A stretch of 6,871 bases of DNA, taken from positions 1 to 6,871 of the forward strand of contig JASHYF010000444.1 in assembly GCA_030043235.1 (NCBI GenBank). Reading direction: 5' to 3'. The translations under genes were made by a program, and so were the position numbers. Each line of letters starts with the position of its first letter. The first letter of the stretch is position 1. The notes beneath the pieces are model-generated. The model did no database searches and had not been told where the DNA came from. It saw nothing but the letters and a program-made list of their open reading frames with translations. This DNA is from Solirubrobacteraceae bacterium (lineage in GTDB: Bacteria > Actinomycetota > Thermoleophilia > Solirubrobacterales > Solirubrobacteraceae). Of the stretch, positions 1-6,000 are shown piece after piece.

Positions 1-1245
1 GACGAAGGCGTCCGGCTGGACGACGCCGCGCGTCGGGTGCCGCCAGCGCAGCAGCGCCTCGACGCCGGTGGGGGTCATGTCGCTGAGCGTGAACGTCGGC
101 TGGTAGACCAGGAAGAACTCGCCCTTGGCGAGAGCCTCGCGCAGGTCCATGTCCAGCTCCATACGGCTCTGGATCCTGTCCTGCATGCCGGTCTCGAACA
201 CCGCGTAGCGGTTCTTGCCGTCCCACTTGGCCCTGTACATCGCGATGTCCGCGTCGCGCAGCAGCTCCTCCGCTGAGGTTCGCAGCCCCGCCGCGATGCC
301 GATGCTCGCGGTGACTGTCACCAGCGTGGTCTCGTCCGGGCCGAGCCTGAACGGATGCTTGAGCGCGTCGAGCAGCCGCTCGGCTACGAGCTCGGGGCCG
401 GCGGCGAGCGAGAGCTCCTCGGCGATCACCACGAACTCGTCTCCCCCCAGGCGCCCGAGCGCGTCCACGTGGCGCACGACGCTTTCGAGCCGCGCGGCGA
501 CGGCGCGCAGGAGCTCGTCGCCCAGCCCATGCCCGAGCGTGTCGTTGATGCTCTTGAAGTTGTCCACGTCGATGAACAGCGCCGCCACGCGCGTTTGGCT
601 GCGCGCCGAGCGCGCCAGCATCTGCTCGACGCGGTCGAGGATCAGCGTGCGGTTGGGCAGGCCGGTGAGCGGATCGTGCGTCGCGAGGAACGCGAGCTCC
701 TCCTCGCGACGCGTGAGCTCCTCGTCCACGCGATGGCGCTCTGTCTCGAAACATTCGCACATCCGCAAAAGACTGAACTCGAGGCTCAGCTGCACCATGT
801 TGAGCGCCTCCGACAACGCGCCGGCTGAGACGTCGAGCTGCTCGGCGCAGTCGCGCAGCACGTCGGACATCACGTTGCGCCACCACAGGGAGCGCCGCGT
901 GACCTCGTTGAGCGAGGCCGCTCGGTGGGCGGCGATCTCGCCGAAGATCCTCGAGCTGTCGCGCGCCGCGTCGCTGGTCACCTCCAGGCCCTCGCCGGCG
1001 ATCCAGCGGGCGACCGCGTCGGTCGAGCCCACGCAGATCCGCTCGAAACGCTCTTGTACGAGCGCGTCCACGATCTCGCCCGATTCGATCGTGCGCGCGA
1101 CCGTCTCCGAGAGGACCTCGCCGGCCCGCGCCTTCAGCGCCTCGCCGAGCGCGTGGCGGCCCTCCGCCGGCTGCTCCGGCGGCATGCCCGGCGGCGAGGG
1201 CACGCGGACGGCGCCCCGCGCTTGGCTCGTGCGTCCAGCTGCCAT
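1..1245 (-). CDS. Diguanylate cyclase/phosphodiesterase (GGDEF-EAL), C-terminus cut by window edge
   Basis: Predicted cytoplasmic enzyme that makes and/or degrades the second messenger cyclic di-GMP. 415 residues are visible, read from ATG at 1245; an in-frame TGA at 1255-1257 excludes a longer protein. Residues 1-190 are mostly helical with no membrane segment and may be a sensory domain; they vaguely recall the RsbRD/PucR-type N-terminal helical domain (tentative). The GGDEF domain begins with DPLTGLPNR at D191. It has an intact GGDEF motif at 267-271 and an RxxD inhibitory site (RHVD, 258-261) exactly five residues before it, so cyclase activity and product inhibition are both plausible. 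The EAL domain starts near residue 375, with EALLRW at 396-401. It then runs off the left edge, so about 200 residues, including most metal ligands, are unseen and phosphodiesterase activity cannot be judged. The gene follows the 131-residue gene by 34 bp, probably in one operon. The ribosome site is weak (GGA a few bases upstream). Confidence 0.93.
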   Translation of the reverse strand, partial: MAAGRTSQARGAVRVPSPPGMPPEQPAEGRHALGEALKARAGEVLSETVARTIESGEIVDALVQERFERICVGSTDAVARWIAGEGLEVTSDAARDSSRIFGEIAAHRAASLNEVTRRSLWWRNVMSDVLRDCAEQLDVSAGALSEALNMVQLSLEFSLLRMCECFETERHRVDEELTRREEELAFLATHDPLTGLPNRTLILDRVEQMLARSARSQTRVAALFIDVDNFKSINDTLGHGLGDELLRAVAARLESVVRHVDALGRLGGDEFVVIAEELSLAAGPELVAERLLDALKHPFRLGPDETTLVTVTASIGIAAGLRTSAEELLRDADIAMYRAKWDGKNRYAVFETGMQDRIQSRMELDMDLREALAKGEFFLVYQPTFTLSDMTPTGVEALLRWRHPTRGVVQPDAFV

Positions 1246-1279
1246 GTCGATCCATCACATCGGCTCGCGCCGTGCGCAG

Positions 1280-1675
1280 CTAAAGGCCGCTGATCTGCTC
1301 GTGCACGTGCCAGATCCATTCTTCGCGCAGCGCCAGGATCGCGGCCGGATGTCCGTGGGCCCATCCGCGATGGACGACGACAGCGGCAAACAGCGCGTCG
1401 ACCACGAGCTCGGGGCGATCTCTGACCGCGAGGTTGATCACCGCGAACAGGTCGGAGGGCTCGGTCACCCCATAGAGCCGTTCCAGGCCGCCGTGGCCGT
1501 CGTCGAGCACGCCGATCAGGTCGGTCTCGGCGGTCTTGGCCCTCACCTCGGCGAGCGCGAGCAGCGCGTCGCGGCTCTCGGGCGAGAGCGCGTCGAGCGC
1601 GGCGTCGCGCTCGTTCTCGGACATCGCCGCGAACGCAGACAGGAACTTCAGCAGCCAATCGTTCCCAGCCTCCAT
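1280..1675 (-). CDS. Hypothetical 131-residue helical acidic protein upstream of the GGDEF-EAL gene
   Basis: I do not recognise the family. The protein is small, rich in Ala, Leu, Glu and Asp, and looks largely alpha-helical, with no signal peptide and no convincing membrane span. Residues 1-50 resemble an amphipathic helical bundle (MSENERDAALDAL, then SPESRDALLALAEVR). The centre has a GVLDDGHGGLERLYG stretch, and the C-terminus carries several Trp/His residues (VHRGWAHGH, EEWIWHVHEQ). No catalytic motif stands out. Normal amino-acid composition, in contrast to the Arg/Pro/Ala-rich readings of the other frames here, supports this frame. ATG at 1675 is the only good start; no Shine-Dalgarno is seen, but a TACGCT box lies 7 nt upstream, which would fit a leaderless message. 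Its position immediately upstream of the c-di-GMP enzyme suggests co-transcription and perhaps a regulatory or partner role; that is inference only. Confidence 0.7.
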   Translation of the reverse strand: MEAGNDWLLKFLSAFAAMSENERDAALDALSPESRDALLALAEVRAKTAETDLIGVLDDGHGGLERLYGVTEPSDLFAVINLAVRDRPELVVDALFAAVVVHRGWAHGHPAAILALREEWIWHVHEQISGL

Positions 1676-1682
1676 CGCGCCG

Positions 1683-1688
1683 AGCGTA
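1683..1688 (-). promoter_or_regulatory. Possible -10 box for a leaderless transcript of the 131-residue gene
   Basis: On the minus strand the hexamer TACGCT fits the TANNNT -10 pattern common in Actinobacteria and ends 7 nt before the ATG at 1675. That spacing would put the transcription start at or next to the A of the start codon. No good -35 hexamer is visible about 17 bp further upstream. Such a short motif occurs often by chance. Confidence 0.3.
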
Positions 1689-1810
1689 GCGTCGCGCGGC
1701 TCGCGCTGCCGCGATGACCGTGCTTGTGCGAACGTCGCGGCTCGTCGAACCCGCAGCGTCGACGTCGCCGGCGAACGGGCTCAGCGAAGGAGCACAGGCC
1801 GTGGAGCGCA

Positions 1811-1839
1811 CCGATCGGGAGGATCCGTAGTTCGATCGG
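1811..1839. repeat. Paired CGATCGG boxes, possible operator
   Basis: CCGATCGG (1811-1818, an 8-bp perfect palindrome) and CGATCGG (1833-1839) lie 21 bp apart centre to centre, close to two helical turns. CCGATCG at 1811-1817 and CGATCGG at 1833-1839 also form a 7-bp inverted repeat. The spacing and the position between divergent genes suit a dimeric regulator binding on one face of the DNA, but the sites are short and chance is a real possibility in GC-rich DNA. Confidence 0.3.
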
Positions 1840-1898
1840 ATGTGGTCGCGCCCGGAGTGGCGTAGTCCGCACTAGAGAGCTACGTCCACCCGCAGATC

Positions 1899-1913
1899 AG
1901 GAGAATCCCCGTG
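1899..1913 (+). promoter_or_regulatory. Ribosome-binding site and GTG: alternative upstream start of the reductase
   Basis: AGGAGA at 1899-1904 stands 6 nt before a GTG at 1911-1913 that is in frame with the reductase. It is a strong-looking site and would add 53 residues to the N-terminus. The added residues are Arg/Pro/His-rich and unlike a folded domain, so I prefer the downstream TTG, but this start cannot be excluded. Confidence 0.4.
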
Positions 1914-2058
1914 TCAGCCACAAGGGCCGTTACGCACACGCCACGAGGGCCGGCCTGTCCAGCTCGTGGCCCGGGGCCGCGCAGGTCCCACTCCCACCAT
2001 GCCGAGACGATCGGCCGCGAGCACGCAAGTCGCCGGCCGCGGCCGCGTGACCGGCGGG

Positions 2059-2072
2059 GGAGGGCCGGGTTG
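2059..2072 (+). promoter_or_regulatory. Ribosome-binding site and TTG: preferred start of the reductase
   Basis: GGAGG at 2059-2063 lies 6 nt before TTG at 2070-2072. The Rossmann glycine motif then begins about 14 residues in, the usual place in this family. Confidence 0.5.
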
Positions 2073-3290
2073 ACCGGGCAGCAAGCCCGATCGGATGGCG
2101 TGCTCCTGACGGGAGCGACCGGGTTCATCGGCATGGAGCTGCTGGCGCGCTACCTCGAGCACACCGACCGCCAGGTCTACCTGCTCGTACGGGGGGCGAA
2201 CGAGCGCGCCGTGGCCGCCAGGGTGCAGCGGACCCTGGTGGACGTGTTCGGCTTGGGTCATCCTTACGCCGAGCGGGTGGTGGCGGTGCGAGGTGAGCTG
2301 ACGCACCCCGAGCTGGGCCTGCGCGGTAAGCGCACGCCGCTGGCCGAGCGCGTGAACGAGATCGTGCACGCAGGGGCGTCGGTGGCCTTCGATCGCGGAT
2401 TGGATGCTTCGCGCGAGGTCAACGTGGAGGGCACGCGGCGGCTGCTCGAGCTCGCCGAGCGCTGCCAGGCACGCGGCGGCCTGCGGCGCTTCTCCTACGT
2501 ATCGACGGCGTTCGTCGCCGGGGAGCACATGGGTTGCTTCAGCGAGGACGACCTCGACGTGGGCCAACGCTTTCGCAACGGCTATGAGCGGTCGAAGTTC
2601 GAGGCCGAGCGCGTCGTGGCACGCTGGCGCGAGCGGCTGCCTGTGACTGTGATGCGTCCGAGCATCGTGGTGGGCGAGCGCGCCAGCGGCTGGACGGCTT
2701 CGTTCAACGTGCTGTATTGGCCGCTGCGGGCGTTTGCCCGCGGCGACTACGCCGCATTGCCCGCCCGTCGCGGCGCACCGGTGGACGTCGTGCCCGTCGA
2801 CTACGTCGCCGATGCGATCTTCGCGCTCAGCCAAGCCCCGGAGGCGCAGGGCGCGACCTTTCACCTCACGGCGGGCAGCCACGCGAGCAGCGTGGGCGAG
2901 CTCGTGGAGCTGGCGAGCGCGTTCTTCGGGCGCCCGCCTCCGCGCCTGATCGACCCGATCGTGTATCGCCGGGCGGTGCACCCATTGCTCGTCCGCCTCG
3001 CGCCCGACGAGCGCCTGCGCCGCGTGCTGCGGCGCAGCGAGATGTTCTTCCCGTATTTCGACACGAAGGTCGTCTACGACGAGCGTCGCGCGCGCGTGGC
3101 CCTGCGCGGCGCCGGCATCGGACCGGCGCCGCTGCCGACATACTTCGCGCGGCTGGTGCGCTTCGCGCTCGCCGCCGACTGGGGCAAGCGCAAGCTTCCC
3201 CGCATACGCGCGGCCGGCCGGCACGCCCCCACGCGACGGCGCACGATACGAGTGCGTTCCGGTCATGCGAGCCCGGCGCTGGTGCGATGA
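2070..3290 (+). CDS. NAD(P)-dependent fatty acyl reductase-like protein (NAD-binding_4, extended SDR)
   Basis: Likely reduces an activated fatty acyl chain (acyl-CoA or acyl thioester) to aldehyde or alcohol, in the cytoplasm or at the membrane surface. Numbered from TTG 2070 (406 residues): a Rossmann fold opens with LLTGATGFIG, giving GxxGxxG at G15, G18 and G21. NVEGTRRLLELA follows near 118-129, then YVSTAF with the catalytic-type Ser/Thr near 145, and YERSK with catalytic Tyr172 and Lys176. VMRPSIVVG (about 195) and PVDYVADAI (about 242) are typical of extended SDRs of the male-sterility/thioester-reductase group. The C-terminal third is basic and has no recognisable FAR_C domain. The gene overlaps the WS/DGAT start by ATGA, so coupled translation and a shared lipid pathway are likely. 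The start is uncertain: GTG 1911 would give 459 residues. Alternatives are an NAD-dependent epimerase-like enzyme or an aldehyde-forming rather than alcohol-forming reductase; sequence alone does not fix the substrate. Confidence 0.88.
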   Translation: MTGQQARSDGVLLTGATGFIGMELLARYLEHTDRQVYLLVRGANERAVAARVQRTLVDVFGLGHPYAERVVAVRGELTHPELGLRGKRTPLAERVNEIVHAGASVAFDRGLDASREVNVEGTRRLLELAERCQARGGLRRFSYVSTAFVAGEHMGCFSEDDLDVGQRFRNGYERSKFEAERVVARWRERLPVTVMRPSIVVGERASGWTASFNVLYWPLRAFARGDYAALPARRGAPVDVVPVDYVADAIFALSQAPEAQGATFHLTAGSHASSVGELVELASAFFGRPPPRLIDPIVYRRAVHPLLVRLAPDERLRRVLRRSEMFFPYFDTKVVYDERRARVALRGAGIGPAPLPTYFARLVRFALAADWGKRKLPRIRAAGRHAPTRRRTIRVRSGHASPALVR

Positions 3291-4711
3291 GCGCCGGCAC
3301 GAGGCTGTCGGCGCTCGACGCGTCGTTCCTGGCGGTGGAGACGCCCACCGCGCACATGCACGTGGGGTGGGTCGCCGTCTTCTCCGCCGCCGCCGACGGC
3401 CGAGTGCCCAGCTTCCCACAGCTGCGCGCGCACATCGACCGGCGACTCGCGCGTGCCCCGCGCTACCGGCAGCGGCTGGCGCCGGTGCCGCTGGACCTGT
3501 ACGCGCCTGAGTGGATCGACGACCCGGCGTTCTCGGTCGACCGGCACGTCTATTGGGCGCCCGGGCCGCTGCACGATCTCGTCGATGAGGTGATGTCGAT
3601 GCCTCTGCGCCGCGACCGGCCGCTTTGGGAGATGTGGATCTGCGAGAACCAGCGCGAGCGCCAGTTCGCGATCGTGGGCAAGAGCCATCACTGCATGGTC
3701 GACGGGCTGGCCGCCGTCGAGCTGGCCTCGATGCTGCTCGACCTCACCCCCGAGCCGGGCGCCTGCGAGCCCGACAGCTGGCTGCCAGCGCCGCTGCCGG
3801 GCACCAGGCGGTTGGTGGCACGAGGAATGCGCGACCTGCTCGGCGACCAACTCGAGCTGCTGCGCCCGGCGTTGCGCGCGACCTGCTCGCCGGCCGCCAC
3901 CGCCCGGCAGAGCGCCGCCGGCGCCATGCGCACGGCCCGCGCTCTCGGTCACTCGCTGCGCGCCGCCCCGGCGAGTGTGCTCAACGCGCCGCTGTCGCCG
4001 CTGCGCCGCCTGGCGTGGACCGAGCGTCCGCTCTCCGACCTGCGTGCCGTCAAGGGCACCTACGGCACGACCGTCAACGATGTCGTGCTGGCGGCCGTCG
4101 CCGGCGGCATGCGTGCGTATCTCGCGCGCCGGGGGGAGCAGCCGGCGGCGCTGAAGGCGATGGTCCCGGTCAACGTGCGCAACCCCGGCGACGTCCTCGG
4201 CAATCACATCTCCTTCGTGTTCGTCGAACTTCCATGCAACGAGCCGGACGCGCTCAGTCGCCTCTACCGCGTGCACGCGACGATGAGCGCGCGCAAGCGC
4301 GACGGAGAGCCCGAGGGCGCCGATCTGGCGCTGAAGCTCGCCGAGCACACGCCCGGGGTGGTGCAGCACGCGATATCGCGGATGATCGCCAGCCCGCGCA
4401 TGTTCAACCTGGTCGTGTCGAACATTCCCGGTCCGGCAGCGCCCACGTACATGCTCGGCTGCCCGCTGCAGGCAGCCTACCCGGTCGTCCCGCTGTCCGA
4501 CCGCCACGCGGTCTCGGTGGGCATGACCACCATCGGCGAGCACGCCTGCTTCGGCGTGTACGCCGACCGCCAGGCGCTGCCCGATCCGTCGCGCCTGGCA
4601 GGCGACATCGACGACGCGCTCAGCGAACTGCTCGCCCGCGCAGAGCAAACGACGAGGATCCTCAGCTCGCACGATCCACGGGCGGCCGCAGCCGAGCCGG
4701 TGGCGCGCTGA
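3287..4711 (+). CDS. Wax ester synthase/diacylglycerol O-acyltransferase (WS/DGAT)
   Basis: Transfers an acyl group from acyl-CoA to a fatty alcohol (wax ester) or to diacylglycerol (triacylglycerol), the last step in bacterial storage-lipid synthesis. It acts at the inner membrane or lipid-body surface. The 474-residue length is normal for the family. The N-terminus has the typical LSALDASFL (7-15). PLWEMW follows at 112-117, and the catalytic HHxxxDG is intact at H134, H135, D139 and G140. Asn264-Asp265 sits in the family's conserved TVNDVVLAAV segment, then VNVR (295-298), GNHISF (305-310), SNIPGP (378-383) and a C-terminal block with GEHACFGVYADR. No key residue is missing. The start ATG overlaps the reductase TGA (ATGA), fixing the start with good confidence. 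Paired with a reductase, wax ester is a sensible product, but many family members are bifunctional, so triacylglycerol is equally possible. Related well-studied members are Acinetobacter AtfA and the mycobacterial Tgs proteins. Confidence 0.95.
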   Translation: MSAGTRLSALDASFLAVETPTAHMHVGWVAVFSAAADGRVPSFPQLRAHIDRRLARAPRYRQRLAPVPLDLYAPEWIDDPAFSVDRHVYWAPGPLHDLVDEVMSMPLRRDRPLWEMWICENQRERQFAIVGKSHHCMVDGLAAVELASMLLDLTPEPGACEPDSWLPAPLPGTRRLVARGMRDLLGDQLELLRPALRATCSPAATARQSAAGAMRTARALGHSLRAAPASVLNAPLSPLRRLAWTERPLSDLRAVKGTYGTTVNDVVLAAVAGGMRAYLARRGEQPAALKAMVPVNVRNPGDVLGNHISFVFVELPCNEPDALSRLYRVHATMSARKRDGEPEGADLALKLAEHTPGVVQHAISRMIASPRMFNLVVSNIPGPAAPTYMLGCPLQAAYPVVPLSDRHAVSVGMTTIGEHACFGVYADRQALPDPSRLAGDIDDALSELLARAEQTTRILSSHDPRAAAAEPVAR

Positions 4712-4721
4712 TCGATCTCTC

Positions 4722-4764
4722 GGCGCGCGAGGGGCAGGGAAGCTCTGCCCATTGGTGGCGCGCC
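4722..4764. terminator. Nested hairpin between convergent genes, probable bidirectional terminator
   Basis: Ten bases after the WS/DGAT stop codon, an outer 7-bp GC stem (GGCGCGC at 4722-4728 with GCGCGCC at 4758-4764) encloses an inner stem of 8 bp (4732-4739 with 4743-4750, one G-T wobble, 3-nt AAG loop). There is no clear T-tract on either side, as is common in GC-rich bacteria. It lies between the ends of two genes that face each other and could stop transcription from both. Confidence 0.6.
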
Positions 4765-4820
4765 CCTTCGCGTTCCGTGGATGTCTTGCGCTGCTGCGGT
4801 ACCTGCGCAGTAACAGTTAT

Positions 4821-5516
4821 TCATCCCAAGCTCTCCGTACCAAAATGAGCGTTGAGACCCAACTGCGTAAACTCATCCCCCGCACCACGGGGAGCGTGCT
4901 CACACTGCGCCGGCTCGTTCTTCCCGGTGAAGCTCGGGTAAGCAACGCTGGCCACGCTCGGCAATGGAGCAACGCCATGATCAACGCGCGTCTCCACCTG
5001 CCACCGGTTACTCAAATGCTCGTACTCGTGCGCCATGGCCTCGCAAAACTCCGCCCAGCTTTGCAGCAAACCGCCGAGCTGCTCGAAATACCCCATGTTG
5101 ACAGCAATCGTACAGTTCGTAAAGTCATGGGCTTTGACCGACGGCCCCTCTTCGTCGCCAATATTAACGCCGAGGAACCCCGTGTAATCGTCCCAGCTAC
5201 TCCAAGCAGCCACTCCACCGCCAAGACCCGGCGCCAACTCGACCTTGACCCTCCCCCCGCAAGGAACGAAGCCCTGGTAAGCAGCCGCGTCAGCTTGAGC
5301 GGCACTGATGATAAGCTTGGTGTGAGGAGAGATTGGGAGCGTTTCCGCAAGCTCCGGCACATCAGACGAGCGCAGCGCCAAGAACACCGGCACAAGAAGG
5401 AACAAACACACCATCACAACACGAGCAACGCTCTTCAGCGGCTCATGAGGCGATGCGTTTCCGTTCTGAGGTGGTGGCTGACGAGCGTTGATGCCTTGGC
5501 TGGGCGATAGCCGCAT
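4821..5516 (-). CDS. Membrane-anchored protein with HEXXH motif, putative zinc metalloprotease-like
   Basis: A 231-residue protein likely anchored in the membrane with its C-terminal domain outside. Residues 1-29 are polar. A hydrophobic segment follows at about 30-48 (SVARVVMVCLFLLVPVFLAL) and is not followed by an obvious cleavage site, so it reads as a signal anchor. The rest is a small domain with HEYEH at 163-167, matching the zincin HEXXH core. It has Cys86, Cys135, Cys158 and Cys205, suited to disulphides outside the cell, and a W..FC segment (154-158) just before the motif. A third zinc ligand is not certain: the metzincin HEXXHxxGxxH pattern is absent, and Glu/His residues near 175-207 are candidates. 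ATG 5516 has AAGG five bases upstream on its strand. By hand count, the coding DNA is about 56% G+C (5101-5220) against about 80% in a sample of the WS/DGAT gene, so the gene may be acquired. Peptidase activity is unproven. Confidence 0.75.
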   Translation of the reverse strand: MRLSPSQGINARQPPPQNGNASPHEPLKSVARVVMVCLFLLVPVFLALRSSDVPELAETLPISPHTKLIISAAQADAAAYQGFVPCGGRVKVELAPGLGGGVAAWSSWDDYTGFLGVNIGDEEGPSVKAHDFTNCTIAVNMGYFEQLGGLLQSWAEFCEAMAHEYEHLSNRWQVETRVDHGVAPLPSVASVAYPSFTGKNEPAQCEHAPRGAGDEFTQLGLNAHFGTESLG

Positions 5517-5565
5517 AGCGGCCTTATCGATGCCAAGCGCGATCTCTCAAGAGTTGGAGGACCGC

Positions 5566-5596
5566 TTGCACCCAGCCCGCGGCCCAGCGTTATGCT
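5566..5596 (+). promoter_or_regulatory. Possible promoter for the winged-helix/deoxyribosyltransferase pair
   Basis: TTGCAC (5566-5571) and TATGCT (5591-5596) resemble -35 and -10 hexamers upstream of the GTG at 5640. The 19-bp spacer is longer than the usual 16-18, so this is weak. The 123-bp gap 5517-5639 also has to hold the promoter of the divergent HEXXH gene. Confidence 0.25.
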
Positions 5597-5639
5597 CCGG
5601 CGCGCATCGCGCTGAGCTTCGATCACGCGTGCCTGCGGC

Positions 5640-5987
5640 GTGGTCGGGGCTGGCACTCGCACCTGGGTCCGTTTGCGTGTCGATGGCCATCGGTTCTCCC
5701 CAGCTGCGGCCATCGGCGTGTGCGCGGGCACGCCGGTGAGCGCGGACATGATCGCGCAGCGCCTGGGACGAAGTCCGAGCGCGACCCGCGCGCTATTGGG
5801 TCGCATGACGAAGACGGGGTACCTCGTGCGCCTGCCCCACCCCAGCCGGCCAAACGGCTCGGTCTACCGTCTCGCCGCCGACGGGCAGGCAGTGCTCGGG
5901 CAGGCCCCTGTTGAGAGCCGGTGGCCAGCGGTTTCCCGACGATCTCGGCACATAGGTCTACGCTCACCGACGGACCCCGCCCAGTGA
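5640..5987 (+). CDS. Small winged-helix DNA-binding protein, Rrf2/MarR-like
   Basis: Probable transcriptional regulator of 115 residues. Residues about 20-82 read as a winged helix-turn-helix. A first helix (about 21-29) is followed by the DNA-recognition unit VSADMIAQRLGRSPSATRALLGRM (about 33-56), then TGYLVR and a wing ending in NGSVYRLAADG. The pattern of a two-helix unit plus a hairpin ending in a Ser-Val-Tyr-Arg-Leu strand recalls Rrf2- and MarR-type regulators; I cannot choose between them. There is no ligand-binding domain or Cys cluster, so if Rrf2-like it lacks the usual iron-sulphur cysteines (only one Cys, residue 28). GTG 5640 is the only start after an in-frame TGA at 5613-5615, and no clear ribosome site precedes it. 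The C-terminal 30 residues are Arg/Ser-rich and look unstructured. It ends 13 bp before the deoxyribosyltransferase gene, which suggests one operon and possible autoregulation. Confidence 0.65.
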   Translation: MVGAGTRTWVRLRVDGHRFSPAAAIGVCAGTPVSADMIAQRLGRSPSATRALLGRMTKTGYLVRLPHPSRPNGSVYRLAADGQAVLGQAPVESRWPAVSRRSRHIGLRSPTDPAQ

Positions 5988-6000
5988 CAAGCTTTTGGTC

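Larger units (their letters stand above)
1676..2069. other. Divergent non-coding region between the c-di-GMP operon and the lipid operon
   Basis: About 394 bp with no convincing gene. It should hold the promoters of both divergent transcription units. Visible elements are a TACGCT box near the minus-strand start, two CGATCGG copies near 1811-1839, a short inverted repeat CGTAG/CTACG (1861-1865 and 1880-1884), and two ribosome-binding candidates in front of alternative starts of the reductase gene. The part from 1911 is open in the reductase frame, but it reads as Arg/Pro-rich low-complexity sequence and has a lower GC3 (about 75% against about 90% in the next 53 codons, counted by hand). I therefore treat it as probable leader. 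Confidence 0.55.

Noticed and set aside
215..1717. 500-codon open frame on the plus strand
   Set aside because: It is antisense to the GGDEF-EAL and 131-residue genes. Its product is Ser/Arg/Ala-rich with no motif, as expected of the opposite strand of GC-rich coding DNA.
1134..1811. 225-codon minus-strand frame covering the 131-residue gene
   Set aside because: It is almost entirely Arg/Ala repeats. The 131-residue frame has a protein-like composition.
2717..3286. 190-residue N-terminal extension of the WS/DGAT frame
   Set aside because: The frame is open upstream, but it overlaps the reductase and reads as Arg-rich nonsense. The ATG at 3287 gives the canonical LSALDASFL start.
1914..3419. 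501-codon open frame on the minus strand
   Set aside because: It is antisense to the reductase, with a poly-Arg start and low-complexity composition.
3263..4672. 469-codon open frame on the minus strand
   Set aside because: It mirrors the WS/DGAT gene, which has all family motifs. The product is Arg/His/Gln/Val-rich without a recognisable domain.
4785..4810. Short inverted repeat (TGCGC/GCGCA) beyond the HEXXH stop codon as a second terminator
   Set aside because: It has only 5 bp of stem with a 13-nt loop and no T-run. The nested hairpin at 4722-4764 explains the region better.
4752..5510. 252-codon open frame on the plus strand
   Set aside because: It is opposite the HEXXH gene. The minus strand gives a membrane segment, HEXXH and sensible composition; the plus strand gives none of these.
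5488..5739. 83-codon plus-strand frame overlapping the winged-helix start
   Set aside because: It has no motif and overlaps two better-supported genes and their shared promoter region.
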